From Streptomyces roseoviridis (GTDB lineage: Bacteria > Actinomycetota > Actinomycetes > Streptomycetales > Streptomycetaceae), in NCBI RefSeq assembly GCF_039535235.1, contig NZ_BAAAWU010000001.1, forward strand, positions 930,001 to 994,000: a DNA stretch of 64,000 nt, written 5' to 3'. The position numbers and the translations under genes are program-made. The notes under the pieces were generated by a model, which saw only the letters and a program-made list of their open reading frames with translations, was not told where the DNA came from and did no database searches. Of the stretch, positions 39,252 to 46,521 are shown one piece after another; positions within the stretch are counted from its first letter, which is position 1, and every line of letters begins with the position of its first letter.

Positions 39252-40043
39252 CTACAGGGGCATCAGGTCCGGACGCTTGGCCGCGACGTGGTCGCCGGAG
39301 CTCTCGCCGCGCAGGCGGCGCCCGATCCAGGGGACGAGGTACTCCCGCGCCCAGTGGATGTCGTCCTTGCGGACCTCCAGGGTGCCGCGCGCGGGCAGGG
39401 GCGGCCAGGGCTGCTCCGGGTCGGCCGGTACGGGCAGGCCGAGGACCTGGGCGGCGCGCATCGCGACGCGGGTGTGGCCCTCGGGTGACAGGTGGAGCCG
39501 GTCCTCGTCCCAGGCGCGGCGGTCCTGGACGGACCGGAGCGACCACAGGTCGAGGACGGGGCAGCCGTAGCGGTCGGCGATGGCCCGGACGTGCCCGTTG
39601 TACGTGGCGATCTTGCCGCGCAGGTGCTTGAGCAGGGGCACGTCGCGGGTGTCGAAGCCGGTCGTCACCATGACCGTGCCGACGGCGGACGTCAGGTCGG
39701 CGACGGCCCGCTCGAAGCGCTCGGCGACGTCGTCGGGGTCGGTGCCGGGGCGGATGATGTCGTTGCCGCCGGCGCAGAAGGTCACGAGGTCGGGGGCGAG
39801 TTCCTTGGCCCGCGGGACCTGTTCGACGACGATCTGGTCGAGGAGGCGTCCCCGTACCGCCAGGTTGGCGTAGCGGAAGTCGTGCTCCGGCAGCTGGTCG
39901 GCGAGGAGGACCGCGAACCGGTCCGCCCAGCCGACGAAGGTCCCGTCGGGCCCGGGGTCTCCGACGCCCTCGGTGAAGCTGTCACCGATCGCCGCGTACG
40001 ACCCGAATGCGTTCATGTCTCTTGATGTCGAATCGTCTGCCAC
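39252..40043 (-). CDS. SGNH/GDSL-family hydrolase
   Basis: A 263-aa esterase-like protein with block I 'AAIGDSFTEGVGDP', block III 'FCAGGNDIIRPGTD' and block V 'DRLHLSPEGH', so Ser, Asn and the Asp/His pair are present. No signal peptide is seen, implying a cytoplasmic enzyme. GTG 40043 has a GGAGGGG about 13 nt upstream. ATG 40016 is an alternative start without a good ribosome site. Confidence 0.9.
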   Translation of the reverse strand: MADDSTSRDMNAFGSYAAIGDSFTEGVGDPGPDGTFVGWADRFAVLLADQLPEHDFRYANLAVRGRLLDQIVVEQVPRAKELAPDLVTFCAGGNDIIRPGTDPDDVAERFERAVADLTSAVGTVMVTTGFDTRDVPLLKHLRGKIATYNGHVRAIADRYGCPVLDLWSLRSVQDRRAWDEDRLHLSPEGHTRVAMRAAQVLGLPVPADPEQPWPPLPARGTLEVRKDDIHWAREYLVPWIGRRLRGESSGDHVAAKRPDLMPL

Positions 40044-40147
40044 GGGAGCACATCATTCCCCTCCGGTTGTGACCTACGCGACCGTAAGGAGGGGTTGACG
40101 GTGGGTGACATATGCCACCGATAAAGATTGTCCCAAGCCGGAATACG

Positions 40148-40180
40148 CCGGGGCCCGGCACGTGGTGTGCCGGGCCCCGG
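40148..40180 (-). terminator. Terminator of the M23 peptidase gene
   Basis: A perfect 14-bp GC stem (40148-40161 with 40167-40180) and a GTGGT loop begin 25 bp after the peptidase stop. Confidence 0.9.
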
Positions 40181-40204
40181 GCGGACGCGCTGTCGGACGG
40201 TGTG

Positions 40205-41191
40205 TCAGATGCCCACGCCGTGCTGGCGGAGGTAGGCCAGCGGGTCGATGTCGGAGCCGTAGCCCGGACCCGTGCGGATCTCGAAGTGCAGGTGCGGGCC
40301 GGAGGAGTTGCCGGTCGAGCCGGACAGGCCGATCTGCTGGCCGCCGCTCACGGACTGGCCGGCGGAGACGGACAGCGAGGAGAGGTGGGCGTACTGCGAG
40401 TAGGTGCCGTCGGCGTGCCGGATGACGACCTCGTTGCCGTAGGCGCCGCTCCAGCCGGCCGAGTGGACGGTGCCGGCGCCGACCGCGCGGACGCTGGTGC
40501 CGGAGGAGGCGATGAAGTCGACACCGGTGTGGTAGCCGGAGGACCACATCGAGCCGGAGGCGCGGTACGGGGTGGAGACGCCGCCGCCGACGGGGGCGAC
40601 CCAGCCGGAGGAGGAGGCCGCACCCGACGACGAGGAGGAGGAGGACGACGACGAGGCGGCCGTGGACGCGGAGGAGCCCGCGTCCGAGGAGCGCTCGGCG
40701 GCACGGGAGGCGCGCTGCTGGTCGCCGGAGGACTTGGCGGCGCTCTTGGCCTTGGGCGCGGCCTTGGCGGGGGCCTTGGGCGCGGCGGCCGGGGCCTTGG
40801 CGGTGGACGTGCCGCCGAGGGTGAGCTCCATGCCGGGCAGGATCAGCGAGGGGTTCTGGCCGATCACCTGACGGTTGTCGCGGTAGAGCTTCTGCCAGCC
40901 GCCGGCGAGGTCGTGCTCGTCGGCGATCTTGGACAGGTAGTCGCCGCGCACGACGGTGTACGTCGTGGGGGCGGCCTTCTTGCCGGCGGTCGCCGCGGCC
41001 GGGGCCTTGGCGGGGGCCGCGGCGGCGACGGCCTGCTGCGGAGCGGCGGCCGGGGCGGCCTGCTCGGCGGCGTGCGCGCCGGTGGCGCCGATGAGCGGGA
41101 GGGCGACGACGGCGCCTCCGGCGCCGGCGGCCACGAATCCACGGGTGATCGGGTTGGCCTTGGGACGGCGGTGCTTACCCTTCGCGGGCAT
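40205..41191 (-). CDS. Secreted LysM-M23 peptidoglycan endopeptidase
   Basis: A 328-aa exported protein. The signal sequence lies at about 1-42 (RGFVAAGAGGAVVALPLIG, cleavage near AHAA). The LysM domain is 'TYTVVRGDYLSKIADEHDLA', an Ala/Pro/Lys linker and a Ser run follow, and the M23 peptidase has zinc ligands in 'YHTGVDF' and 'GPHLHFEIR'. It should cut peptide cross-bridges in the cell wall. Expression is probably controlled by the c-di-AMP riboswitch in its leader, as for other Streptomyces wall hydrolases. Confidence 0.95.
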   Translation of the reverse strand: MPAKGKHRRPKANPITRGFVAAGAGGAVVALPLIGATGAHAAEQAAPAAAPQQAVAAAAPAKAPAAATAGKKAAPTTYTVVRGDYLSKIADEHDLAGGWQKLYRDNRQVIGQNPSLILPGMELTLGGTSTAKAPAAAPKAPAKAAPKAKSAAKSSGDQQRASRAAERSSDAGSSASTAASSSSSSSSSSGAASSSGWVAPVGGGVSTPYRASGSMWSSGYHTGVDFIASSGTSVRAVGAGTVHSAGWSGAYGNEVVIRHADGTYSQYAHLSSLSVSAGQSVSGGQQIGLSGSTGNSSGPHLHFEIRTGPGYGSDIDPLAYLRQHGVGI

Positions 41192-41207
41192 GGCGAATTC
41201 CTCTCCG

Positions 41208-41345
41208 TCGCCTGCGAGGTGAGCTGTCGGGTTCGGACTGGAGATGTCCGGCCGCGCGGTCGCGCGGCTTCACCCCGAGCCGTCCTTCATCGAGGGATCG
41301 GCGTACTACCTGGGTCCCCCGCTCCTGCCTGGTACGGGTGGGTGC
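41208..41345 (-). ncRNA. c-di-AMP (ydaO/yuaA) riboswitch
   Basis: The leader of the M23 gene, read leftward, contains the conserved blocks of this class in order: GGGGGACCCAGGTA (about 41324-41311), GGGGTGAAGCC (about 41277-41267) and CCGAACCCGACAGCTCACC (about 41236-41218), followed by the closing GCAGGCG and then the ribosome site GGAGAGGA. In Streptomyces this riboswitch controls cell-wall hydrolases in response to c-di-AMP. The stretch 41346-41722 beyond it should hold the promoter and contains no gene. Confidence 0.92.
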
Positions 41346-41722
41346 GGATTCCGGTCGGCGGCAGGATTCGGCGGTCCGTCCGGATTGAGCGCGACGCTAG
41401 ACGAGGGGAGCCGACGGGAACAAGCCACTGTTTTCGCCGGAGTCGTGATCCCGGGAAATCCGACCGGAATTCCGGTCACCCTCCGTCGATGACGGCCCCT
41501 CGATTTCCCTTTCCACAAGGGAATTTGGAAAAGACGATCAGGCACGGTCCGTCACGTTTATGACGCTGCTCACGCCCGCTTCCCCATCTCCCCTGCAACC
41601 AGGGCGCGTTATACCTAAACCCTCAATTCGGACAGAACACCCATTCCTGCCCGAGGGGGTGCGTGCGAGGTCTCCCACCTGGATGATTGCCCCGAGAACC
41701 GATCTCGAGACCAGGAGCAACC

Positions 41723-42520
41723 GTGACGCAAGCGACGACCGAGCCCGAGCTCACCGGCGTACGCAACTTCCGCGATGTGGGCGGACTGCCGACCGTGGAC
41801 GGCCGGACCGTGCGCCACGGAAGGCTCTTCCGCAGCGGACACCTGGCGCACGCCACCGCCGAGGACGCCGCCTTCCTCGCGGGCCTGGGGCTGCACACGG
41901 TCTTCGACTTCCGCAACGAGGCGGACCGGCGCGTGGAGGGGCCCGACGTGGAGCTCCCGGGCGTGCGGAACGTGAACATACCGCTGAGCGACCCCGCCGA
42001 CGGCAAGGAGTTCTGGGCGCTCGTCCGCTCGGGCGACCTCGGTCAGCTGCGCGAGCTGCTCGGCGACGGCAAGGCCGCCGCCCGGATGTCCGGTTCGTAC
42101 CGGAAGATCATGGTCGAGCGGACCGCCGAGCACAGCCGGATCCTGCACGCGATGGCGGAGGACAGCGTCCCCGCGCTGATGCACTGTGCCGCCGGCAAGG
42201 ACCGGGCCGGCCTGTCGATCGCGGTCTCGCTGCTGGCCGTGGGCGTCGAGCGGGACGCGATCGAGGAGGACTACCTGAAGTCGAACGCGCCGCACCGCCG
42301 CTACAAGGTGCAGCGCAGCTCCACCGCCCCGGACGCCATGTCGCCGGAGGTGATGGAGCTGCTGAGCCCGCTGTTCGACGCGCGGGCGGAGTACCTGCGG
42401 GCGGCCTTCGAGACGATCGACGCGACCTGGGGCTCGGTGGACGCCTACCTCACCCAGGGGCTGCGGCTCTCCCCGGAGACCCGGGAACTGCTGCGCGAGC
42501 GGCTGCTCGACCAGGCGTGA
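41723..42520 (+). CDS. Tyrosine-protein phosphatase (Y_phosphatase3 type)
   Basis: A 265-aa protein with the P-loop signature 'HCAAGKDRAGLS' (Cys-x5-Arg) and the N-terminal 'GVRNFRDVGGLPTVDGRTVR' block typical of this phosphatase family. GTG 41723 has AGGAG at 5 nt; an in-frame ATG 41687 lacks one. It could act on phosphotyrosine or phosphoinositide-like substrates. It is convergent with the DUF6126 gene, with only 16 bp between stops. Confidence 0.9.
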   Translation: MTQATTEPELTGVRNFRDVGGLPTVDGRTVRHGRLFRSGHLAHATAEDAAFLAGLGLHTVFDFRNEADRRVEGPDVELPGVRNVNIPLSDPADGKEFWALVRSGDLGQLRELLGDGKAAARMSGSYRKIMVERTAEHSRILHAMAEDSVPALMHCAAGKDRAGLSIAVSLLAVGVERDAIEEDYLKSNAPHRRYKVQRSSTAPDAMSPEVMELLSPLFDARAEYLRAAFETIDATWGSVDAYLTQGLRLSPETRELLRERLLDQA

Positions 42521-42536
42521 GGACGGGCTGCCGGGC

Positions 42537-42692
42537 CTACTGGTTCTGGCCGCCCAGCATGAAGAGCAGATAGAGGAAGCCGGCGAAGAGGTGCCCGGCG
42601 ACCAGGTAGGCGAAGAGGCGGAGCACCAGCCCCTTGGGGAACTTGCCGGCGCCGCGCTCCTCGCCGGTGACCGGTACGGACTTCTCGGACAT
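42537..42692 (-). CDS. Small membrane protein (DUF6126-like)
   Basis: A 51-aa protein with one central transmembrane helix, 'LRLFAYLVAGHLFAGFLYLL'. GAAAGG precedes ATG 42690-42692. It follows the XRE-cupin gene by 19 bp, a pairing I recognise from Streptomyces hopanoid loci. Function unknown. Confidence 0.82.
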   Translation of the reverse strand: MSEKSVPVTGEERGAGKFPKGLVLRLFAYLVAGHLFAGFLYLLFMLGGQNQ

Positions 42693-42711
42693 GACGGTAC
42701 CTTTCGGGATG

Positions 42712-43347
42712 TCAGCGGCGGTGCGGGGTCCCGTCACCGAGGCACAGCTCGGCGGCGGGGCTCTGCATCAGGGTGTGGACGAACAGCAGCTCCGCCCCCG
42801 CGCGGGTGGCGGCGCCGATCCGGTGCGGGGTGAGCGAGTCGAAGTGCGCGCTGTCCCCGGGGTCGAGGACGTGGACCGCCTCGCCGAGCGCGAGCCGCAC
42901 CCGGCCCTCCAGGACGTGGATCCACTCCTCGCCGGGATGGACCCGCACGATGTCCTCGCGCGTGGCGTACGGCACGTGCACCCGCAGGCACTGCAGCGCG
43001 CGCCCGGCTCCGCCCGCCTGGCGGTAGATCCAGCCGTCGGCCTCGACCGGTTCCGAGCGCCCGCCGCGGACGACGGGATCGCGCTCGGGCGGCACCTCGC
43101 CGAGGAGCTCGGACACCGTCGTACCGTAGATGCGGGCCAGGGCGAGCAGCATCGGCAGCGAGGGCTGGCGGTGGCCCGTCTCGAGCCGGGACAGGTGGGC
43201 GGGCGAGAGGCCGGCCCGCCGGGCGGCGGCCTCCAGGGTCAGCCCCCGGCGCCGGCGCAGCTCCCGCAGCCGCGGGGCGACGTCGGGCAGCGCGTCGGGA
43301 GCGGGACGGGCGACGTGGGGGGCACTGTCCCCGGGGACGTGGTCCAT
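42712..43347 (-). CDS. XRE-cupin transcriptional regulator
   Basis: A 211-aa protein. The helix-turn-helix lies at about residues 27-82 ('GLTLEAAARRAGLSPAHLSR') and the cupin domain at about 120-205 ('VHPGEEWIHVLEGRVRLALG'), the usual architecture for small-molecule-responsive repressors. It sits just after hpnO in the same orientation, separated by a hairpin. A 27-bp inverted repeat 25 bp upstream of its ATG is a probable autoregulatory site. Confidence 0.92.
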   Translation of the reverse strand: MDHVPGDSAPHVARPAPDALPDVAPRLRELRRRRGLTLEAAARRAGLSPAHLSRLETGHRQPSLPMLLALARIYGTTVSELLGEVPPERDPVVRGGRSEPVEADGWIYRQAGGAGRALQCLRVHVPYATREDIVRVHPGEEWIHVLEGRVRLALGEAVHVLDPGDSAHFDSLTPHRIGAATRAGAELLFVHTLMQSPAAELCLGDGTPHRR

Positions 43348-43371
43348 GCGTCCATTGCGCCAGGATCCTGC

Positions 43372-43398
43372 CTCTGAGGCAACTTTCTTGCCTCAGAG
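43372..43398. promoter_or_regulatory. Operator candidate of the XRE-cupin gene
   Basis: CTCTGAGGCAA (43372-43382) and TTGCCTCAGAG (43388-43398) form a perfect 11-bp inverted repeat with a 5-bp spacer. Each arm includes a near-palindrome, CCTC-T/A-GAG. It fills most of the 88-bp space between the regulator start and hpnO. Confidence 0.65.
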
Positions 43399-43411
43399 AC
43401 AAGCCCTGCAC

Positions 43412-43434
43412 GTCCCCGGCCGGGCGGCCGGGAC
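43412..43434 (-). terminator. Hairpin after hpnO
   Basis: GTCCCCGGCC pairs with GGCCGGGAC with one bulged C and a 4-nt loop, immediately after the hpnO stop (43436-43438). It probably marks the end of the hopanoid operon. Confidence 0.6.
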
Positions 43435-43435
43435 G

Positions 43436-44821
43436 CTAGCGCTGCGCGACCGCCTGCTTGACCAGCGTCTTCCCGAAGTCCCACATCAGGCCGCCGCCCC
43501 CGTGGGCGTCGTCCATCACCGCCGTGAAGGCCGTCACGAAGCGGTCCACGTCCGCCGCGTCGATGATCAGCGGCGGGATCAGCTTGATGACCTCCAGGTG
43601 GTCGCCCGAGACCTGGGTCAGGATGCGGTGGCGCTGGAGCAGCGGCACCACGACCATCTGGGCGAAGAGTCCCTTGCGGGCCGCCTGGAGCATCGTCCAG
43701 CGGCTGCGCAGCGCCAGCGAGGACGGACGGCCGAACTCGATACCGATCATCAGGCCGCGACCGCGGATCTCGTGCAGCAGCTCGTAGCGCGGCACGAGCT
43801 CGCGCAGCCGGCCGGCGAGCAGGTCGCCGATCCGGCGGACGTGCGCCACCGTGCCCTCGGTCTCCATCACCGAGAGCACGGCCAGGCCCGCCGCCATGGC
43901 CTGCGCGTTCGACCCGAAGCTGGCCGAGTGGACGAGCACCCGGTCCATGGACGAGTAGACCTTCTTGAAGATCCAGTCCTTGCCGAGGGTGGCGCCGACC
44001 GGCACGTAGCCGCCGGAGAGGGCCTTGGCGACGCAGACCAGGTCCGGCTCGACGCCCTCCTCGTGTTGGTACGCGTAGAAGTCGCCGGTCCGGCCGAGGC
44101 CGGTCTGCACCTCGTCGGCGATCAGCAGGGCGCCGTGCCGGTGGAGGAGTTCCTGGGCGGCGCGCAGGAAGCCGGGCGGGGCCTCGTGGACGCCCTTGCC
44201 CTGGACGGGTTCGACGACGAAGGCGGCCACGTCGCCCCGCCGCAGCTCCCGCTCCAGGGCGTCGAGGTCGCCGAGCCCGATCGCCGTGTCGGGCAGCAGC
44301 GGGGCGAAGCCCTCCCGGAAGCCCTTCTCCCCGTTGACGGAGAGCGAGCCCGTCGTCAGACCGTGGAAGGCGTGGGAGCAGTAGACGATCCTGGTGCGGC
44401 CGGTGGCGTACCGGGCGAACTTCAGGGCGGTCTCCACGGCCTCGGTGCCGCTGTTGCCGAAGAACACCCGGTCGAGGTGCGGGCTGTGGGCGAGCAGCTT
44501 CTCGGCGAGCAGCCCGGGCAGCGGCTGGCAGTCGAAGCGGGTGAGGTCGGCGAGCTGGGCGTCGAGGACGTCGTGCAGCGCCTTGCGCACCACGGGATGG
44601 TGCCGGCCGAGCCCCATGACGCCGAAGCCGGCCAGCATGTCGAGGTAGTCGGCGCCGTCGGCGTCCCAGAAGTGCGCGCCCTCGGCCCGCTCGTACACCT
44701 TGTCGAAGCCGATGGTGTGGAGCATGCGCGGCAGCTGGTGGTTGAGGTGCCGGGCGTGCAGCTCGTAGCGCTCGCCGCCGCGCTCGGCGAGCAGCGCCCT
44801 CAGGTCGAAAGCGCCCGTCAT
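43436..44821 (-). CDS. hpnO: PLP-dependent aminotransferase HpnO (hopanoid side chain)
   Basis: A 461-aa class III aminotransferase: 'FFGNSGTEAVETALKFAR', 'LLIADEVQTGLGRTG' and the PLP-lysine segment 'VAKALSGGYVPVGA'. Position and sequence fit the enzyme that forms aminobacteriohopanetriol from the C35 hopanoid. ATG 44819-44821 is 7 bp after the hpnH stop. It ends the hopanoid operon. Confidence 0.9.
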   Translation of the reverse strand: MTGAFDLRALLAERGGERYELHARHLNHQLPRMLHTIGFDKVYERAEGAHFWDADGADYLDMLAGFGVMGLGRHHPVVRKALHDVLDAQLADLTRFDCQPLPGLLAEKLLAHSPHLDRVFFGNSGTEAVETALKFARYATGRTRIVYCSHAFHGLTTGSLSVNGEKGFREGFAPLLPDTAIGLGDLDALERELRRGDVAAFVVEPVQGKGVHEAPPGFLRAAQELLHRHGALLIADEVQTGLGRTGDFYAYQHEEGVEPDLVCVAKALSGGYVPVGATLGKDWIFKKVYSSMDRVLVHSASFGSNAQAMAAGLAVLSVMETEGTVAHVRRIGDLLAGRLRELVPRYELLHEIRGRGLMIGIEFGRPSSLALRSRWTMLQAARKGLFAQMVVVPLLQRHRILTQVSGDHLEVIKLIPPLIIDAADVDRFVTAFTAVMDDAHGGGGLMWDFGKTLVKQAVAQR

Positions 44822-44828
44822 GGCGCGG

Positions 44829-45848
44829 TCACCCGTTCCCGGAGACGGTCTCGCGCATCGCCCGCAGCGACTCCTTGAGCGAGCCCATGGTGGCGAGGAC
44901 GGCGGTGGGCTCGTAGCCGCAGTGCGCCATGCAGTTGGCGCAGCGCGGGTCCTTGCCGCGGCCGTACTTGTCCCAGTCCGTCTCCTCGATGAGCTCGCGG
45001 TACGTGGGGACGTAGCCGTCGCTCATCAGATAGCAGGGGCGCTGCCACCCGAAGAGGGAGTAGTTGGGGATCGCCCACGCGGTGCAGGGGAAGTCGGCCT
45101 TCCCTTCGAGGAAGTCGAGGAAGAGCGGCGAGTGGTTGAGCCGCCAGCGGCGCCGGTTTCCGCCCGCGAAGGCCTTCCTGAAGAGCTCCCTGGTCTGTTC
45201 GACACCGAGGAAGTGCTCCTGGTCGGGGGCCTTTTCATAGGCGTAGGCGGGCGAGATCATCATTTCGTCGACCTTCAGGTCGTCGTTGAGGAAGTTGAGC
45301 ACCTCGATGATCGTCTGCGGGGTGTCGGTGTTGAAGAACGTGGAATTGGTGGTGACCCGGAAGCCGCGCCGCTTGGCCTCCTTGATGGCGGCGACCGCCT
45401 CGTCGAAGACGCCTTCCTTGGCGACGGACTCGTCGTGGCGTTCGCGCAGTCCGTCGATGTGCACGGCGAAGGCGAAGTACCGGGAAGGGGCGAAGTCGTC
45501 GAGCTTCTTGCGCAGCAGCATCGCGTTGGTGCACAGGAAGACGTATTTCCGCTTGGCCACCAACTGGCGCACGATCTCGTCGATCTGCGGGTGCATCAAC
45601 GGTTCTCCACCGGCGATGGAGACCATCGGCGCGCCGGACTCCAGGACGGCACCGACCGCCTGGGCCACCGGCATGCGCTGCTTGAGGACGCCCGCGGGAT
45701 GCTGGATCTTCCCGCAGCCCTCGCACTTGAGGTTGCACGCGTACAGCGGCTCGAGCTCGACGATCAGCGGGAACTTGTCCCGCTTGCGGAGCTTCTGTTC
45801 GAAGAGGTAGGTCCCGACCCGGATGGACTGACGGAGCGGCATGGCCAT
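44829..45848 (-). CDS. hpnH: Radical SAM adenosylhopane synthase HpnH
   Basis: A 339-aa radical SAM enzyme with CNLKCEGC (CxxxCxxC) near residue 38 and a second Cys set 'CANCMAHCGYEP' near the C-terminus. It joins the 5'-deoxyadenosyl group to hopene, the first step of the C35 side chain. ATG 45846-45848 has AGGAGGTGA at 8 nt; a second ATG two codons on is less well placed. In the S. coelicolor locus I recall dxs and ispG between hpnH and hpnO; here the gap is 7 bp. Confidence 0.94.
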   Translation of the reverse strand: MAMPLRQSIRVGTYLFEQKLRKRDKFPLIVELEPLYACNLKCEGCGKIQHPAGVLKQRMPVAQAVGAVLESGAPMVSIAGGEPLMHPQIDEIVRQLVAKRKYVFLCTNAMLLRKKLDDFAPSRYFAFAVHIDGLRERHDESVAKEGVFDEAVAAIKEAKRRGFRVTTNSTFFNTDTPQTIIEVLNFLNDDLKVDEMMISPAYAYEKAPDQEHFLGVEQTRELFRKAFAGGNRRRWRLNHSPLFLDFLEGKADFPCTAWAIPNYSLFGWQRPCYLMSDGYVPTYRELIEETDWDKYGRGKDPRCANCMAHCGYEPTAVLATMGSLKESLRAMRETVSGNG

Positions 45849-45855
45849 AACTCGC

Positions 45856-46521
45856 TCACCTCCTGGGGAGCAGCAAAGAACGGTGCCATTCGAAGAATGC
45901 GGGAAGGACGGCACGAAGGACGCGGAAGGCCGATATTCCCCCGCGGACCGTGCCGATCCGGACCAGTTCGTGCTCCGGGGCGTCCACGACCACCCGTACG
46001 GCCGCCACCGGGCGCGGTCCGGCCGCCGTCGCGGTGCGCAGCGTGGCGGCCGACTCCATGTCGACGGCGATCGCTCCGCCGGCCCGCAGCGCGGCCCGCT
46101 CGGGGCCGCGCACCACGTGGTCGGAGCCGGTCAGGGGGCCGGTGTGGACGGTCCGCCCCGGCACGGCGCGGGTGAGCGCCTTCACCAGGAGCTCGGTGCC
46201 CGCGCAGACAGTGGTGCCGTCGACGTCGCGGGTCTCCTCGGCGACGATCAGGTCGCCGGGGTGCATGCCCGGTGCGAGCCCCGCGCAGAAGCCGGAGGCG
46301 ATGACGGCCGCGTCGCGCCACGCCTCCCGTTCCAGGGCGCGGGTGACGGCCCGGCGCGCGTGCTCCGGGCCCATTCCGCTCCGCACCACGGTGACGGGTG
46401 CGGGGGCTCCGCCCCGGTCACCGCTGCGCAGGGCGAGCTTCTCGATGCCGAGGGCGCAGGCGATGACCAGCGGGGGCACGGCGGCCGGTGCGCCCGGGTT
46501 CCCGGCCGGCTCCCCGGCCAT
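45856..46521 (-). CDS. hpnG: Adenosylhopane nucleosidase/phosphorylase HpnG
   Basis: A 221-aa purine nucleoside phosphorylase-like protein with 'SGFCAGLAPGMHPGDLIVAE' and the 'AVDMESAATLR' signature. It removes adenine from adenosylhopane to give ribosylhopane. ATG 46519-46521 overlaps the cyclase stop (ATGA), and the stop is 7 bp before hpnH. Confidence 0.92.
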   Translation of the reverse strand: MAGEPAGNPGAPAAVPPLVIACALGIEKLALRSGDRGGAPAPVTVVRSGMGPEHARRAVTRALEREAWRDAAVIASGFCAGLAPGMHPGDLIVAEETRDVDGTTVCAGTELLVKALTRAVPGRTVHTGPLTGSDHVVRGPERAALRAGGAIAVDMESAATLRTATAAGPRPVAAVRVVVDAPEHELVRIGTVRGGISAFRVLRAVLPAFFEWHRSLLLPRR

